DNA from: Delphinus delphis
Lineage: Eukaryota > Chordata > Mammalia > Artiodactyla > Delphinidae
NCBI RefSeq assembly: GCF_949987515.2
Contig: NC_082688.1
Location: 79,302,731 to 79,366,730, forward strand
Direction: 5' to 3'
DNA length: 64,000 nucleotides
Part shown: positions 1 to 11,219 of the stretch, in pieces
Layout: each line of letters begins with the position of its first letter
Position numbering within the stretch: position 1 is the stretch's first letter
The notes under the pieces: generated by a model
Databases searched by the model: none
Told to the model about the DNA's origin: nothing
What the model saw: the letters and a program-made list of their open reading frames with translations, nothing else
Program-made: the position numbers and the translations under genes

Positions 1-222
1 GGCATGTGTACATGATGATTACCTGTACATGCACAGGAGGGCTATACCCCTGGATGGTCGAGTAACAAGATAGAAAGAGGTCATCCCTGGACGACCTCAT
101 GGATCAAAGCTGCTCTACCAGACCTGGGACTACCTGCCTACACAGTATTACACCAGAGAGAAATAAGCTTCCCACATGTTTAAACCACTGTTATTTGAAG
201 TCTCTATTACACAGAATGGAGA

Positions 223-224
<2 letters not shown>

Positions 225-264
<40 letters not shown>

Positions 265-278
265 AGAGAGAGAGAGAG
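225..278. repeat. (GT)n followed by (GA)n microsatellite
   Basis: About 19 uninterrupted GT units are followed by a short GA run. Alternating purine-pyrimidine DNA of this kind is length-variable. The short open frames across it encode only dipeptide repeats and are not genes. Confidence 0.97.
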
Positions 279-414
279 GTTAATATTAGTATGTATTTTC
301 CAATTGTAATAAATTCTATGAAACACGGAAATGAGGATGCTGGCCTAGTTAGAAAGATCAAGGAAGGTGCCATTCATTCAGTTATAATTAAAAAAAAAAA
401 ATAACCTACTGCCC

Positions 415-705
415 GTGAAGTACCAAACACTGTTCTAGGTGTTAGGCCTTCACAGTGAACAAAACAAAGTTCTTGTCCTCATAGAGCTTACATTTTAGTG
501 CATAAAACAGGCAAGCAATCTATCAAGAAATGGGCAAATATACAAGTAGTAATAATGCTGTAAAGAAAACCAAAGCCACATAAGAGGAAAAAGACAAAGA
601 TAGCGTATTATTTGAAATAGGGTTGTCAAGGAAGACCTCTTAGAGGTAGTGGGGCTAAAATCAAGGGCTAACCTGATTAGGCCTCCAAACCTAACCTGCT
701 TCACC
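415..705 (-). repeat. L2 LINE 3' fragment
   Basis: Read on the plus strand this is the reverse complement of an L2 3' region: a block resembling 'gtgccaggcactgttctagg', then 'cctcatagagcttacatttta', then a run resembling 'agggtggtcaaggaaggcct'. It is heavily diverged. The family is known from consensus memory and the boundaries are approximate. Confidence 0.6.
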
Positions 706-769
706 TGTTTTCAGTCACTCATTTTTAGTTGATTTTAAACTAAACTCCCACTAACTTCCTTAGAGACAA

Positions 770-1220
770 CACCTCTAACTTATGGGTCACTATAGAAACA
801 GTTGTTTAAGTTATTTTGGGGGAACTTGGAGCTAGTTCTTGCCCAGTTCAGACCAGTTGAGACCACCAACCATTCAACTGGACCTGCATGAGTGGCCGAC
901 AGATGGCCCTCTGACATTAAAAAACTCCACCCTCAAAACATGCTAATGCCACTATTTTCTGAACACGCATCCTCTGAAGAGCCATGACGCTCAACTACAT
1001 TTGCACAGACCACTGGTTACCTCACTTTTCTTACCTCCAATCACCTTTCCACAAGCCTCAGACCACCCTGCCTCTTTATCCCATCAATATCCCTAAACCC
1101 TGTCTTCAAGGAGGCAGATTTGAGATTTGTTCTTCGTCTCCTGGCTTGGCTGCCTCGTGAATATACCTTTCCTCTGCTGCAAACCCTGGCTTGCAGGTAA
1201 ATGAACCCGATTCAGTAATA
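770..1220 (+). mobile_element. Solo LTR, endogenous retrovirus class I (approximate 5' edge)
   Basis: The right part has the layout of a class I retroviral LTR: a pyrimidine-rich stretch, an R/U5-like segment with 'tgaatatacctttcctctgc' standing where an AATAAA-type signal normally lies, and an end at 'gaacccgattcagtaata', which matches the usual '...ttcggtaaca' LTR terminus with point changes. The left boundary is not clear. No internal retroviral sequence follows, so it looks like a solo LTR left by recombination. Confidence 0.5.
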
Positions 1221-1785
1221 GTGCCATTAGGGCAGAAACCTGGAGGAAGTGAGAGACTGATGATTCTGGTGAGGATCTGGGGAAATGGTGTCCAGGAAGA
1301 AGGAACAGGCAGTGGACAGATTCTGCTGTAGACAGACAGCTTGAAATGTGAGAGGAGCACGAAGAGGGCCAGTGTGACTAAGCTACAGGAGCAGATCGAC
1401 TTACAATAATCTAGCAAACAGAACATCCCTGAGCACATTATCTCTTGTTGGTGCAGCTCATTGTAACCAAAGTTTTTCTGCCTTAGAAATAATTGCTTAG
1501 AGAAGCAGAATACCATTAAAAGAATGTTTTATACTGGGTTTAACCTAATCGGAAATCATAAATGATGATAGGTTGCTAAATAATGTTCTAACTCTGCCTT
1601 GACATGTTGCCATTATGATAAAGCTTTACACATAACATTGTGGCACAGGTTAAATGAAGTGTGCCATTCAACATCTAAGTGCCTTGAGGATCAACCTTCT
1701 GTGTGTCCCTCCTCCAGATCTTTCCAGTTTTGGTTGGTTAGTAATGAGAATAAGAAGTACATTCCTTCTAAATACTGTAGAAGAT
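1221..1785. other. Unassigned sequence
   Basis: No recognisable repeat or exon. A 136-codon open frame on the minus strand (1106-1516) overlaps the LTR end and shows no family motif, so it is not called. Confidence 0.5.
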
Positions 1786-1800
1786 AAGTTATCTATTTTT

Positions 1801-2119
1801 TTTAAGGGAATTCCTTTATTTTTATTATTTATTTATTTACTTATTTATTTTTGGCTGTGTTGGGTCTTTGTTTCTGTGCGAGGGCTTTCGCACAGAAAGC
1901 TGCGGCGAGCGGGGGCCACTCTTCATCACGGTGCGCGGGCCTCTCACTGTCGCGGCTTCTCTTGTTGCGGAGCACAGGCTCCAGATGCGCAGGCTCAGTA
2001 GTTGTGGCGCACGGGCCTAGTTGCTCCGCGACATGTGGGATCTTCCCAGACCAGGGCTCAAACCCGTGTCCCCTGCATTGGCAGGCAAATTCTCAACCAC
2101 TGCGCCACCAGGGAAGCCC
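1801..2119 (-). mobile_element. CHR-type SINE, intermediate-length class
   Basis: In the minus orientation the element begins at the conserved 'gggcttccctggtggcgcag' head (plus-strand end at 2119) and ends in a T/A-rich tail near 1801. It is flanked by a 15-bp target-site duplication, aagttatctattttt (1786-1800) and aagttatttattttt (2120-2134), with one mismatch. Compared with the long copies in this window it lacks part of the internal GC-rich repeats. It carries a perfect hairpin at 1871-1898 that is absent from the other copies. Confidence 0.95.
1871..1898. repeat. Perfect hairpin inside the SINE
   Basis: The 11-base arm tttctgtgcga (1871-1881) is followed by the loop gggctt and the exact reverse complement tcgcacagaaa (1888-1898). 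The equivalent stretch of the SINE at 7358-7737 is not palindromic. Confidence 0.9.
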
Positions 2120-2134
2120 AAGTTATTTATTTTT

Positions 2135-2731
2135 AAGAGATAATGATAGGGGCAATATTTAGGAGAAAACACATGCATAAAAACATGCAGTTTCAAGGGT
2201 TCTTGAACACTCAGTTTCTTGGGACACCGAGTCCCAGCTGAGACATGGAAGAGCCAGCGTCTACGGCTGCATGATTCCAGTGGAGTTTGGGAGTAGGAAC
2301 ACTCACACTTTCTCCTCTTCCTGGCCGCCTACTGTCTCACTTCTCCTCAACTTCCTGCTGTCAATAAATTGCAGTAAATTAGAGAATTTCCATATAACAA
2401 AAAAAGAGCTGTAGCAGAATTCTCTGGGTTCATATGACCTTCACAAAATTAAGAATATTGCATGGATTTTTAAAAATTAGATTTGTGACAGAATCTAAAA
2501 AGTGTTTTCCAGAGTTGTCTGTAAGATATATTTCCTCAAATATTCTGCCCAGAGCAAGATGTGAAGAAACAGTAACTGCATACAATATTGCTGCCACCCT
2601 TCCTCCATCTGGAAGCCCCTGAGGATCTCAGGGCAGACTCTTACGGAATATATGAGTAATTCAAACCTCAGCTCATTTGATACCATGGAAGTGCTTCTAT
2701 AAGGAGCACAAGTATAGCAAATAATAAGGAA
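2135..2731. other. Unassigned sequence
   Basis: AT-rich sequence with no recognised repeat. Short open frames occur on both strands without any recognisable protein motif. Confidence 0.5.
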
Positions 2732-2736
2732 AAGGT

Positions 2737-3247
2737 TGTCAGGGAGGGAGAAAATTCCCCCTCTATAGCTCTTGAGTTCTTGTGGTTGGACTAATAATAA
2801 AGTTGACACAAGGCAGATTAACAGGAGAAAAAGAAACAAATTTTAATTCATGTGCATGGAGGTCTCAGAAATGGGACCAAAGAAGGCAGTGTTTATACTT
2901 TTCAAACCAAGAAACAATACATTTGTGAGCAATTGACAGAACAAAAAAACTTAGGCTTTGGGTGCTTAATTAGTGAAGAATCTAAACAGAGTTTGGGCTT
3001 GCAGTAGTAAATTAAAGGATAACAAAGTTTGTTTCTACAGGCTTCTTGGCCCAGATTCCCTGGAGATAAGGTTGTCCTTCTACCTCCAGATACACAGAGG
3101 GCACCTTTCACATGATAGATTTATTTCCTGCTTTCAGGGAGACCCAGAGGAAGGTCTTGCATTTACTGTTTCGTAAGTAACTTTAATTCAAAACAATCAA
3201 TATGCCAGTGAGGCATATTTTGGGGCCGCCTGCCCTGGGCCTCCACA
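2737..3247. mobile_element. LTR-like repeat, third and oldest member of a three-copy family
   Basis: It begins tgtcagggagggagaaaat and ends ...gggcctccaca, giving the TG...CA ends of an LTR. It shares 'cagattaacaggagaaaa' and the 3' 'atgcca..gaggcatattttgggg' block with the copies at 33611-34177 and 40229-40791, but is more diverged. A clean target-site duplication is not visible; 'aggt' occurs at both edges. I do not recognise the family name. Confidence 0.5.
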
Positions 3248-4019
3248 GGTGCTTAGTCTTTTAATGATAGGAAAAATTTTAGGAATAAAACTTTTGATGC
3301 AAAAGTTGATATTGTCTCATCTTGAAACGTAAATGGATTGGAACATACTGATAAATTAATTGGCCTTGGGGATTTAGTTTTCAGTAAAAAAAAAATAGTA
3401 GTATTTCCAGTTCATTCTGGCGACTGTCTCAGCAACCTCCTTTCAACTTCTCACTAAAATACTCAAAGACAGAAAAAAGATAAATACCCCAAACCACAAA
3501 GAAAAACATAACTATCAGACAGTCTAACACTATAATCTTGGAGGGATTGACAGCTGCAAGGCTGATAGGGCTAGGGTTTAGAAAAACAATTCAGAATTCA
3601 ACAAATGACATACACTGGCTTCAATTTACGGGAAAATAAAAAGCCTAAAAATATAGGCAGGAAAATATTTGTTCTTTCACACTTTCTATGCTTTTGACCC
3701 AGAAAACTAGGGGTTGTGTCAGTAAGAAAATCATCTAACTGTTCTTCTGTGCCTGTCAGGTGCCAAAGGGATATAAACCTACCCATGCCCTGCTTCCATT
3801 TTCCTAAATTCAAAATGAGATTACAAATCCCAGAGAACAGTTAGATTATAATATTAGTAGGGAATTTGGGGACTGGTGAAAACTCAGAGAATTCTGAAAA
3901 TTATATCCATGTATACAGCTCTATACTCACAATCTTTACTAAAGATCAGAAAAGAAGTAATATTAGTATCTCAATTAACAAATTACATTGCCATGTAAAT
4001 AAAAATTCTTACAGATTCT
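3248..4019. other. Unassigned sequence
   Basis: No confident feature. Parts of the A-rich stretch at 3420-3560 could be old L1, but I see no diagnostic block. Confidence 0.4.
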
Positions 4020-4460
4020 ACCCAAAAAATTACTAAATTAAGAAGTGAGTTTTCCAATGTTGCTAGACAAAAATGAATATACAAAATCAACTTCATTTCT
4101 ATAGATTAACAATTAAAGTATGAAATTTTAAAATACTAGCTATAATAGCATCTCCAAAACATAAATTTTAACAAAAGATGAGCAGAAACCCTACACTGAA
4201 AACTATACAACATTGCTGAGAGAAATTAAAGAAGACTAAACAAAGGGAAAGTCATACCATGTTAATGAATGAGAAGACTCAATATTGTTAAGATATCAAT
4301 TCTCCCTAAATTGGTCTATAGATGCAATTCAAACCCAATCAAAATACTACAAAGCTAAAAAAAAAAAAAAAATACAAGGCTTTCTGTTGAAACTGGCAAG
4401 CTAATGCTAAAACTTAGACAGAAATGCAAAGAACCTGAAATAGCGAATCAGATGAGGGAA
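4020..4460 (+). mobile_element. Old L1 ORF2 fragment
   Basis: Contains the L1 ORF2 block 'gataccaattctccctaaattggtctatagatgcaattcaa' in mutated form (about 4290-4330), preceded by the 'ccctacactgaaaactataaaacattgctgagagaaatt'-like run. Frames are broken and no target-site duplication is visible, so this is an ancient decayed copy. Confidence 0.75.
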
Positions 4461-5821
4461 AAAATATAATTTTATTAAATGTTATAAAAATTTTGTGCTT
4501 GTTTGTCATGCAGCATTATTGTGGAAATGGTTAACTATACAGAACTTCATAAGAATAAAGAAGTATATCTTAAAACATGTAGCTTTGCCTTTGGGGCTGA
4601 ATGGAAATTAACAAACACTTCAAAGGAGAATGAAGAATAAGAAAACCATTATAGGAAGCTAGAAAATGACAAAGCATGTTATATAGAGGTAAAAATTTGT
4701 TTTAAAATATTACCTATAATAACTTGAAAGACAGAAAATATACCTAATGAATTCATGACCTTGAGCAAGGAGGTATCTAGGTAGAATGCTAAAAGCATCA
4801 GCTGCTCATTCTAGCTGCATGTGATAGGGTACTACAAGCGAGATTATAGCTTTGATATAACTAGACAGTATACAAACATAATGAGAAAACTTTGAAGGCT
4901 CAAAAATTCCAGCACTTGCTGAGTTGGAAAGTAAAACTATGTCCTCTACACTCTATATCTCTATGTAGACCCATGATATCTGTTTTTTTCTTTATTCCTT
5001 TCTTATAATCTTCTCTTCTTTCATGTACATGACACTTACCACATACAGTTTTTGCTTGAATTTCCACAGTATAGCCAAACTTTGAGCCATTAAAATTAAC
5101 CAAGCTGAAGTATATCCATTTGTTTGAAAAAGTTTGACAATAAATTAACTGAGAGAAAAAACATATCCAATAAGTTAATATGGTAAGACCCAGTTTTTGT
5201 TAAAAAATAAATAAAATACTTTCCCTAAAAGACATTACCAGATGACAAACATCATAGTATTTCAATGGTTACCTCTGAATAGTAGGTAGTAAATGAAGGG
5301 ATTTATTTTCACTTTTATTTTTAGTTTTTCTGCATTTTCAAATTTTTAAATATAAACATGCTTTGATTCTGTATTCAGAAAAACAACAACCAAAAAGAAA
5401 GTCAGGTTTTAATTGACAAACGAAGAAATTATGAACATTGAAATCTTAAGTGATGCCAAGTTATTTCCTACAGCCAAGTTATATATTGGGAAAAGTACAT
5501 TTCTAGGCAAAAAACAAAACAGAAAAAAAAAACCAAACAGTTATGAATAAAGTAACAGCTGGCACGTACTAATTAGATTGTAATTGCAGGTTGCCCACAG
5601 GGACCATTAAATATAAAAATTGTTTCTCACCTAAACCACTAATGTGTTTTTAAGATAACACCTGATTAGTGATTTTCCTACTCCCAAGATGAAGTTGGTC
5701 AGTTAACTTCTAACCACATTTATTTTCATATTTTATTCCTTCAAATTGCCAACAGCATATTGTTCCAGGATTATAATCACATGGGGCAATTGTTAGAACT
5801 TTAGATTGAATGCTTGATAAA
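4461..5821. other. Unassigned AT-rich sequence
   Basis: No repeat or gene recognised. A non-repetitive patch around 5560-5660 contains TAATTAG-type homeodomain-like motifs and may be worth a conservation check. Confidence 0.45.
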
Positions 5822-5840
5822 TAGAAACATTCCTGAAATT

Positions 5841-6198
5841 TTGCTATTTGCACAACATGGATGGACTTGGAGGGCATTATGTTAAGTTAAATAAGTTAAA
5901 GAAACACAAACGTCGTATGATATCACTTATATGTGGAATCTAAAAAATACAACAAACTAGTGAATAAAACAAAAAAGAAGCAAACTCACAAATATAGAGA
6001 ATAAACTAGTGACTACCAGTGGGGAGAAGGCAGGGAGGAGGGGCAACATAGGGGTAAGAAGGGAAAAAAAGGGGGTTATTATGGGATTATATGAAATTGT
6101 ATGAAACTTTTGAAAACTGTAAAGCACTATAGAATTTAAAGACTCATTCAATAAAAAATAAATTTTAAAAAGTTTTCTCTTAGACACTTTTAAAAAAG
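5841..6198 (+). mobile_element. L1 3' end, 5'-truncated, with target-site duplication
   Basis: Holds the L1 3' block 'gatatcacttatatgtggaa' and the following 3' UTR down to an A-rich end. It is flanked by a 19-bp duplication, tagaaacattcctgaaatt (5822-5840) and tagaaacattcctaaaatt (6199-6217), with one mismatch. It is a dead-on-arrival copy. Confidence 0.9.
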
Positions 6199-6297
6199 TA
6201 GAAACATTCCTAAAATTAAACAAGAACACCTTTTTATCTTAAATTTAGTAGTTTATTATCAATGTTTCCAAAATTATTATCCAAAATACTAGAGAGG

Positions 6298-6600
6298 GTC
6301 TTCCCTGGTGGTCCAGTGGTAAAAGAATCTGCCTTCCAATGCAGGGGACGTGGGTTTGATTCCTGGTCAGGGAACTAGAATCCCACATGCCACAGGGCAG
6401 CTAAGCCTGCGCTCCGCAACTATTGAGCCCACGCAACTCAATGAGAGAGCCTGCGTGCCGCAAACTACAGAGCCCACATGCTCTGGAGCCCACGTGCACC
6501 ACAACTAGAGAGAGAAAACCCGCATTCCACAACTAGAGAGAAGCCACAACTAAGACCTGATGCAGCCAAAAAAAAAAAAGAAAGAAAACTAAACAAAGAA
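6298..6600 (+). mobile_element. CHR-type SINE, older class
   Basis: Starts at 'tcttccctggtggtccagtgg' and ends in an A-rich tail. The internal region holds several related units of the form 'gcc(g/a)caactactgag'. A loose target-site duplication is seen (aatactagagag at about 6285 and aatatattagagaa at about 6601). The extra divergence suggests it is older than the short class. Confidence 0.9.
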
Positions 6601-7343
6601 AATATATTAGAGAATATTTATCCTAATACTGATTTTATAAAAATGTAGTGAGAACAAATTCTCAACTTAAAATCTAAAAATCGTATACGTAAATTCTAAA
6701 ATCCATAACCACGAGGCAAGCAACTGACACTTTTTGAATGACTAAAATATCAGAATCAGCCTAGCCGTCAAATACCATTAAGTGGATTTTAAATATTGCC
6801 TGGTGAGATTAAAAAAAAATTTTTAAGCCAGCTGTCTATCACTTTACAGGCTCAGGCCTCCTTGGCATGTAGTTTCCATGGTCAAACAGTCTGGTGTTTA
6901 GATTCAGCTGAGGCAGCCTTCTCATCAGTCCAACTTCCACAATGTGCAATGCCCAGAAGTGGGTGCTACAAGAAAACAGTCGTAGGAAGGTGAAGAGGCA
7001 CAGTGGCCACTTCACAAACAGATCATTTTATGCTGTCTGCTCCCATGATGAGAGCGCAGAAGCACTGCAAGAGAAGCACCTAAGGCTTCAAGGAGAAAAG
7101 GACAATGTTCTACCAGTTCTGTGTTAAGCACAGAAGGATTAAGCCACAGCACTTAAGATGAATATTTAGGGACTCTGTTGTAAACAGACTATAGACTTAG
7201 ATTCTGCCCACACAAGGAGTTTTGCAAAATAAGTTTTCTAAACAGTCTGTCTTACAACTTTGTTTTTCTAAATATTCAAAGTTTCATGACTTTGGTTTTC
7301 ATTCTGCTACTACTACTCTCTGTAACTTGGCAAGGCAAGTTGC
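6601..7343. other. Unassigned sequence
   Basis: Looks unique and has somewhat balanced composition from 6830 to 7130. Two overlapping open frames of 60-65 codons occur there without recognisable motifs. No repeat recognised. Confidence 0.4.
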
Positions 7344-7357
7344 CTACACTTAGTATT

Positions 7358-7737
7358 TTTTTAAATTAATTAATTAATTTTATTTATTTTTGGCTGCATT
7401 GGGTCTTCGTTGCTGCACGCAGGCTTTCTCTAAGTTGCAGCAAGCGGGGGCTACTCTTCTTTGTGGTGTGCAGGCTTCTCACTGCGGTGGCTGCTCTTGT
7501 TGCGGAGCATGGGCTCTAAGCACGCGGGCACGTGGGTCCTTGGGCCCTAAAGCGTGTGGGCTTCAGTAGTTGCAGCGCGCGGGCTTAGTAGCTGTGGCTT
7601 GCGGGCTCTAGAGCACAGGCTCAGTAGTTGTGGCGCACAGGCTTAGTTGCTCCGTGGCATCTTCCTGGACCAGGGCTCGAACCCATGTCCCCTGCATTGA
7701 CAGGCGGATTCTTAACCACTGCGCCACCAGGGAAGTT
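7358..7737 (-). mobile_element. CHR-type SINE, long class
   Basis: Full-length copy in the minus orientation, with the head at 7737 and the tail at 7358. It is flanked by the perfect 14-bp duplication ctacacttagtatt (7344-7357 and 7738-7751). Internal GC-rich units of the form 'cagtagttg(t/c)ggc' are repeated. Confidence 0.97.
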
Positions 7738-7751
7738 CTACACTTAGTATT

Positions 7752-9190
7752 CTTTAAAGTTGGATGCAGCATACAGTGAAGAAAAGACTCTACTATTATA
7801 AACTGTGGATCCCATGGCAAGTCCTTTAAGATCTATGAGTTTCAGTTTGCTGAACGTTAAAATGTGGATGAAATCCTACTTAATATACCAAGTTTTAGAA
7901 AGAATCCAACTAAAACCAAAAATTACATCATAAAATGCATTTTTAAATTTATTTTATTTCTTATTATGAATATTTCTAATAACAACCGCCTAATTGCCAT
8001 GTAATGAGGAATCACATTTCTCTATGTCGATAACATTTCCACAAAAACTGATGTTCACACACAAAAAAGACACATCCTATTAACATTATTAGTTAGTAAT
8101 GTAGAAAACTTATTTTTTCTATCTTTGCTTGTGTTTAAGTGAAGAGCATGTCACAGATGTAATTGTTTAACTACATCATTTTTAACAATGGCAAACTAGT
8201 GGAAAGACCTTTTCAGAGAGAGAAACAATTCTCCTGGTCTCAGTATCAGTCAGGCTATTCATCTATATTTGGTTATGCCTTTAATTCCTTTCACTAGACT
8301 TTTATCTTTTATTACTTTTAATCCTGTGTCATCTGGTGGCATGCCTGAGTGTACGGAAAATTAGTGGAAATTAAATTTTATGAAGCAATTTAGGTTGTAA
8401 GCGCTCTAGATTACCTAGTAACTCACTTCATAAATTTATTTCTTAATTCATCTATTTGCAAACTCAAAAACTGTTGTATTGGTTTTCTTAAAGGGGATGT
8501 GGTGGAGTGCAAAGGTGAAATTGGTAGGAAGAACACATTAATTTGTGGTACTCTTTGGACAATATGTTCCCTTTATAGCAAAACTCACATACATGTGGAA
8601 AAGCATGTTGTCAGTATTAATCATTCAGGGGTAAAACAACCTACCATTTTAATCAGAAATGTCAATGATATAGGCTTTTACAGTAGCTACTGAAATTTCA
8701 AATTTTACTGTGAAAATCCATGTAATACTCATCTCTTTGTCTCTGTGCAAAGGAAGTAGGATTCATTTTTGCAGATGTCACACCATGGAAAACTAGCTAC
8801 TTCCTTAGAACAGGGTGATCCACTGAAATGTGAGTTACTGAAGATTGACAAGTAAGCATTTTCTAAGTCAGATGGGGTAGTACATGCCTTGCTTTGTTAA
8901 TATTCTTAAGTATATTTATTATTGATTTCATGATGATATTTAATACAGCAAATAAAAATAGACCGTTCAGAATAAAGGGGAAAAGAATCTTTCAAATAAA
9001 TATGAGATTCAGTCCACAGATTCTTAGATTATGGAATAGAGGGGTGAATGAGTGGGCATATTGTATGTAGACAATGCCTCATGTTTTCAAATCACCTTTT
9101 TATTTAATCTTTCATTACAAGATCATAATATTTCTGTACACATATGGGACTATCCATAAGAAACTATCTTCCCATAAAAAAACCTCATTA
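7752..9190. other. Mostly unassigned sequence, with a possible MIR scrap
   Basis: A MIR-like phrase ('atgagtttcagtttgctgaacgttaaaatgtggatgaa' equivalent) lies at about 7830-7880. The rest is AT-rich sequence with no repeat or gene that I recognise. Confidence 0.35.
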
Positions 9191-9203
9191 AAATATAACT
9201 TGT

Positions 9204-9420
9204 GGGCTTCCCTGGTGGCACAGTGGTTGAGAGTCCGCCTGCCGATGCAGAGGACACAGGTTCGTGTCCCAGTCCGGGAAGATCCCACATGCCACGGAGC
9301 GGCTGGGCCCGTGAGCCATGGCCGCTGAGCCTGCGCGTCCGGAGCCTGTGCTCCACAACGGGAGAGGCCACAACAGTGAGAGGTCCGCATACTGCAAAAA
9401 TAAATAAATTAATTTAAAAA
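9204..9420 (+). mobile_element. CHR-type SINE, short class
   Basis: Head 'gggcttccctggtggcacag' at 9204, box B-like 'ggttcgtgtcccagtcc', a body ending 'ggccacaacagtgagaggtc', and an A-rich tail. The flanks aaatataactt and aagtataatta resemble a decayed target-site duplication. Confidence 0.95.
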
Positions 9421-10110
9421 AAGTATAATTAATGAAACATAAGCTATAATACTGGATGTGATAATGCCAATGATTTGGGTAATTAAAAGAATATTTGCAT
9501 GTGGATACTGAAGAATGTGCTCCAACAAGATTGATAAGGGGAGAAGTCCTCTGACTGATAAGATGATTGTAGTTCATTATAATTATATGAATTATAATTT
9601 ATAATATATAAAGTGATATAAAACCATACTGCTATATTTATTTTGACCCTCTACTTACCAAATACTATCATCTGAAATTGATTTTATTTCTTAAATAATT
9701 GTTTCTAAGGCAAAGAGAATGCACTGATCAACAATTACAGATATTCTACGCTGTCATTTCTCCAAATAGATCTCCAAATTGATCCATTTATATTCTGTTC
9801 TATAAAGATACCAATTATCAATTTGCTTGATGCAGATTATTACTCTCCCAAGACAAAGCATCACCCTGGTGAGCTAAGTCAAATCAATGAGAAATTAAAC
9901 CCAAGACTGTTTAGGACCTTGACAAGGACTGGCTTTCCCACTGCTGCATTCCCAGACCCTGTGGAAAACAGCAAAATGGCTTTTACTTATGCTTTAAAAT
10001 ATATTTTCCTATATACAAATTACACAAAGGATTAAATAATAGTTCAGACATTTAAACTTACTTTTCCTTAGTCACTCTATTTTTTCTTCATTTATTATTT
10101 TAAGGAATAT
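9421..10110. other. Unassigned AT-rich sequence
   Basis: Nothing recognised. A very AT-rich run with small palindromes lies at 9570-9620. Confidence 0.4.
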
Positions 10111-10310
10111 ATAGGTCACTTAACTTCACTTAACATCACTTAACCTCCCTCCATCTTAGTTTCTACATCTATAAAATGAGAATAATTCCACCCACATTTT
10201 AGTGTTTTTCTCAGGATTGTGGTGTATACATCACAGTATATGTATTAAATATATTACAGTATGTATTATGTATATAAGAAGCATAGCACAGAACCTAGAA
10301 TATAGTTACT
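10110..10310 (+). repeat. MIR SINE
   Basis: Shows the MIR order: a 'cttaacctccc..catcttagttt' block, 'ctataaaatgagaataat', and a 3' stretch 'agcatagcacagaacctagaatatagt', which matches the MIR/L2 tail. Diverged and AT-biased. Confidence 0.7.
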
Positions 10311-10968
10311 ATTACCACTGTAGAACACAAAGTCCCCAGATCTCAGCACTGATATTTTTCCAGCCAGTATCACATGCTGCTGCCTGTAACATCAAAACAT
10401 CTTTTAATATAGGTAGTCTGGCAGCTCCAGTGCCCCATTGCTGGCTCAGGCCGCTACCCACACTTGCTCCAGACTCATTACCTACTACTTTGCTAAGACA
10501 CATGTCATGCCGAGCATATTCCTCTACACAATCCACACCACCAACGCCACAGTTGCTTCATTAGGGATTGCTGCTTGTCCCTCCTCTAAAATGGGTATGG
10601 AAGTGAATATTCCTGCCTTGCATGGAGCTCCTTAAGACTACATCCCACAGTATGTGTTGGGTTTCTACATAATCCACCAAATTGTATGCGTAATGAGAAA
10701 TGGCTGGATGCTTTGGATAGCTTTTTTCAGAAAGGGACTCTGAGACAGATACTTTCATTTTGGGGGGTTATTGAGGAGTAGACTCAGAAACAACATCTGC
10801 AGTGGTGTGCTGGAGCCAACCTGTACCAACTTGCAAGAAGCAATTATGTGCATCTTTTCGCACCTCTGTGTTCAATGATGTCCAGTTGGTAGTTTAAAAT
10901 TGGCCATAGTGGGAATTTATGTCTTGGAAATTGGCAAATGCAACAAATAAGGGTGTCCCCACCACCAC
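10311..10968. other. Unassigned sequence
   Basis: A 120-codon open frame on the plus strand (10202-10564) starts inside the MIR and has no recognisable domain. No further repeat identified. Confidence 0.4.
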
Positions 10969-10988
10969 CACACACACACACATACACA

Positions 10989-11038
<50 letters not shown>
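10969..11038. repeat. (CA)n microsatellite, interrupted
   Basis: CACACA repeats with short interruptions near 10981-10990, followed by about 24 clean CA units. Confidence 0.97.
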
Positions 11039-11039
<1 letters not shown>

Positions 11040-11219
11040 GAGATTCTATTGTTGAACAGTTACCAGCACACCACTGTCTGAAAGAGAGGAAGAAAAGCCA
11101 GGACTGGGCAGAGGAAGAAACTGATCTTACCCACCATAATAAGTCTTAATCCACAGGCTAAGAAACCAATATTGGTGTTCTGCCAAATATTAAGTACATC
11201 TACTCTAATTTTGTATTCA

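Noticed and set aside
1106..1516. 136-codon minus-strand open frame
   Set aside because: Overlaps the end of an LTR and has no recognisable domain.
6298..6400. tRNA-like box A and box B sequence, as a possible tRNA gene
   Set aside because: This is the tRNA-derived head of a SINE. It does not fold as a complete tRNA and occurs 16 times in the window.
9074..9577. Several overlapping open frames on both strands
   Set aside because: They are translations of the SINE at 9204-9420. The same peptides recur at the other SINE copies.
10969..11038. Regular repeats as a possible CRISPR-like array
   Set aside because: Simple (CA)n microsatellite; the organism is a mammal.
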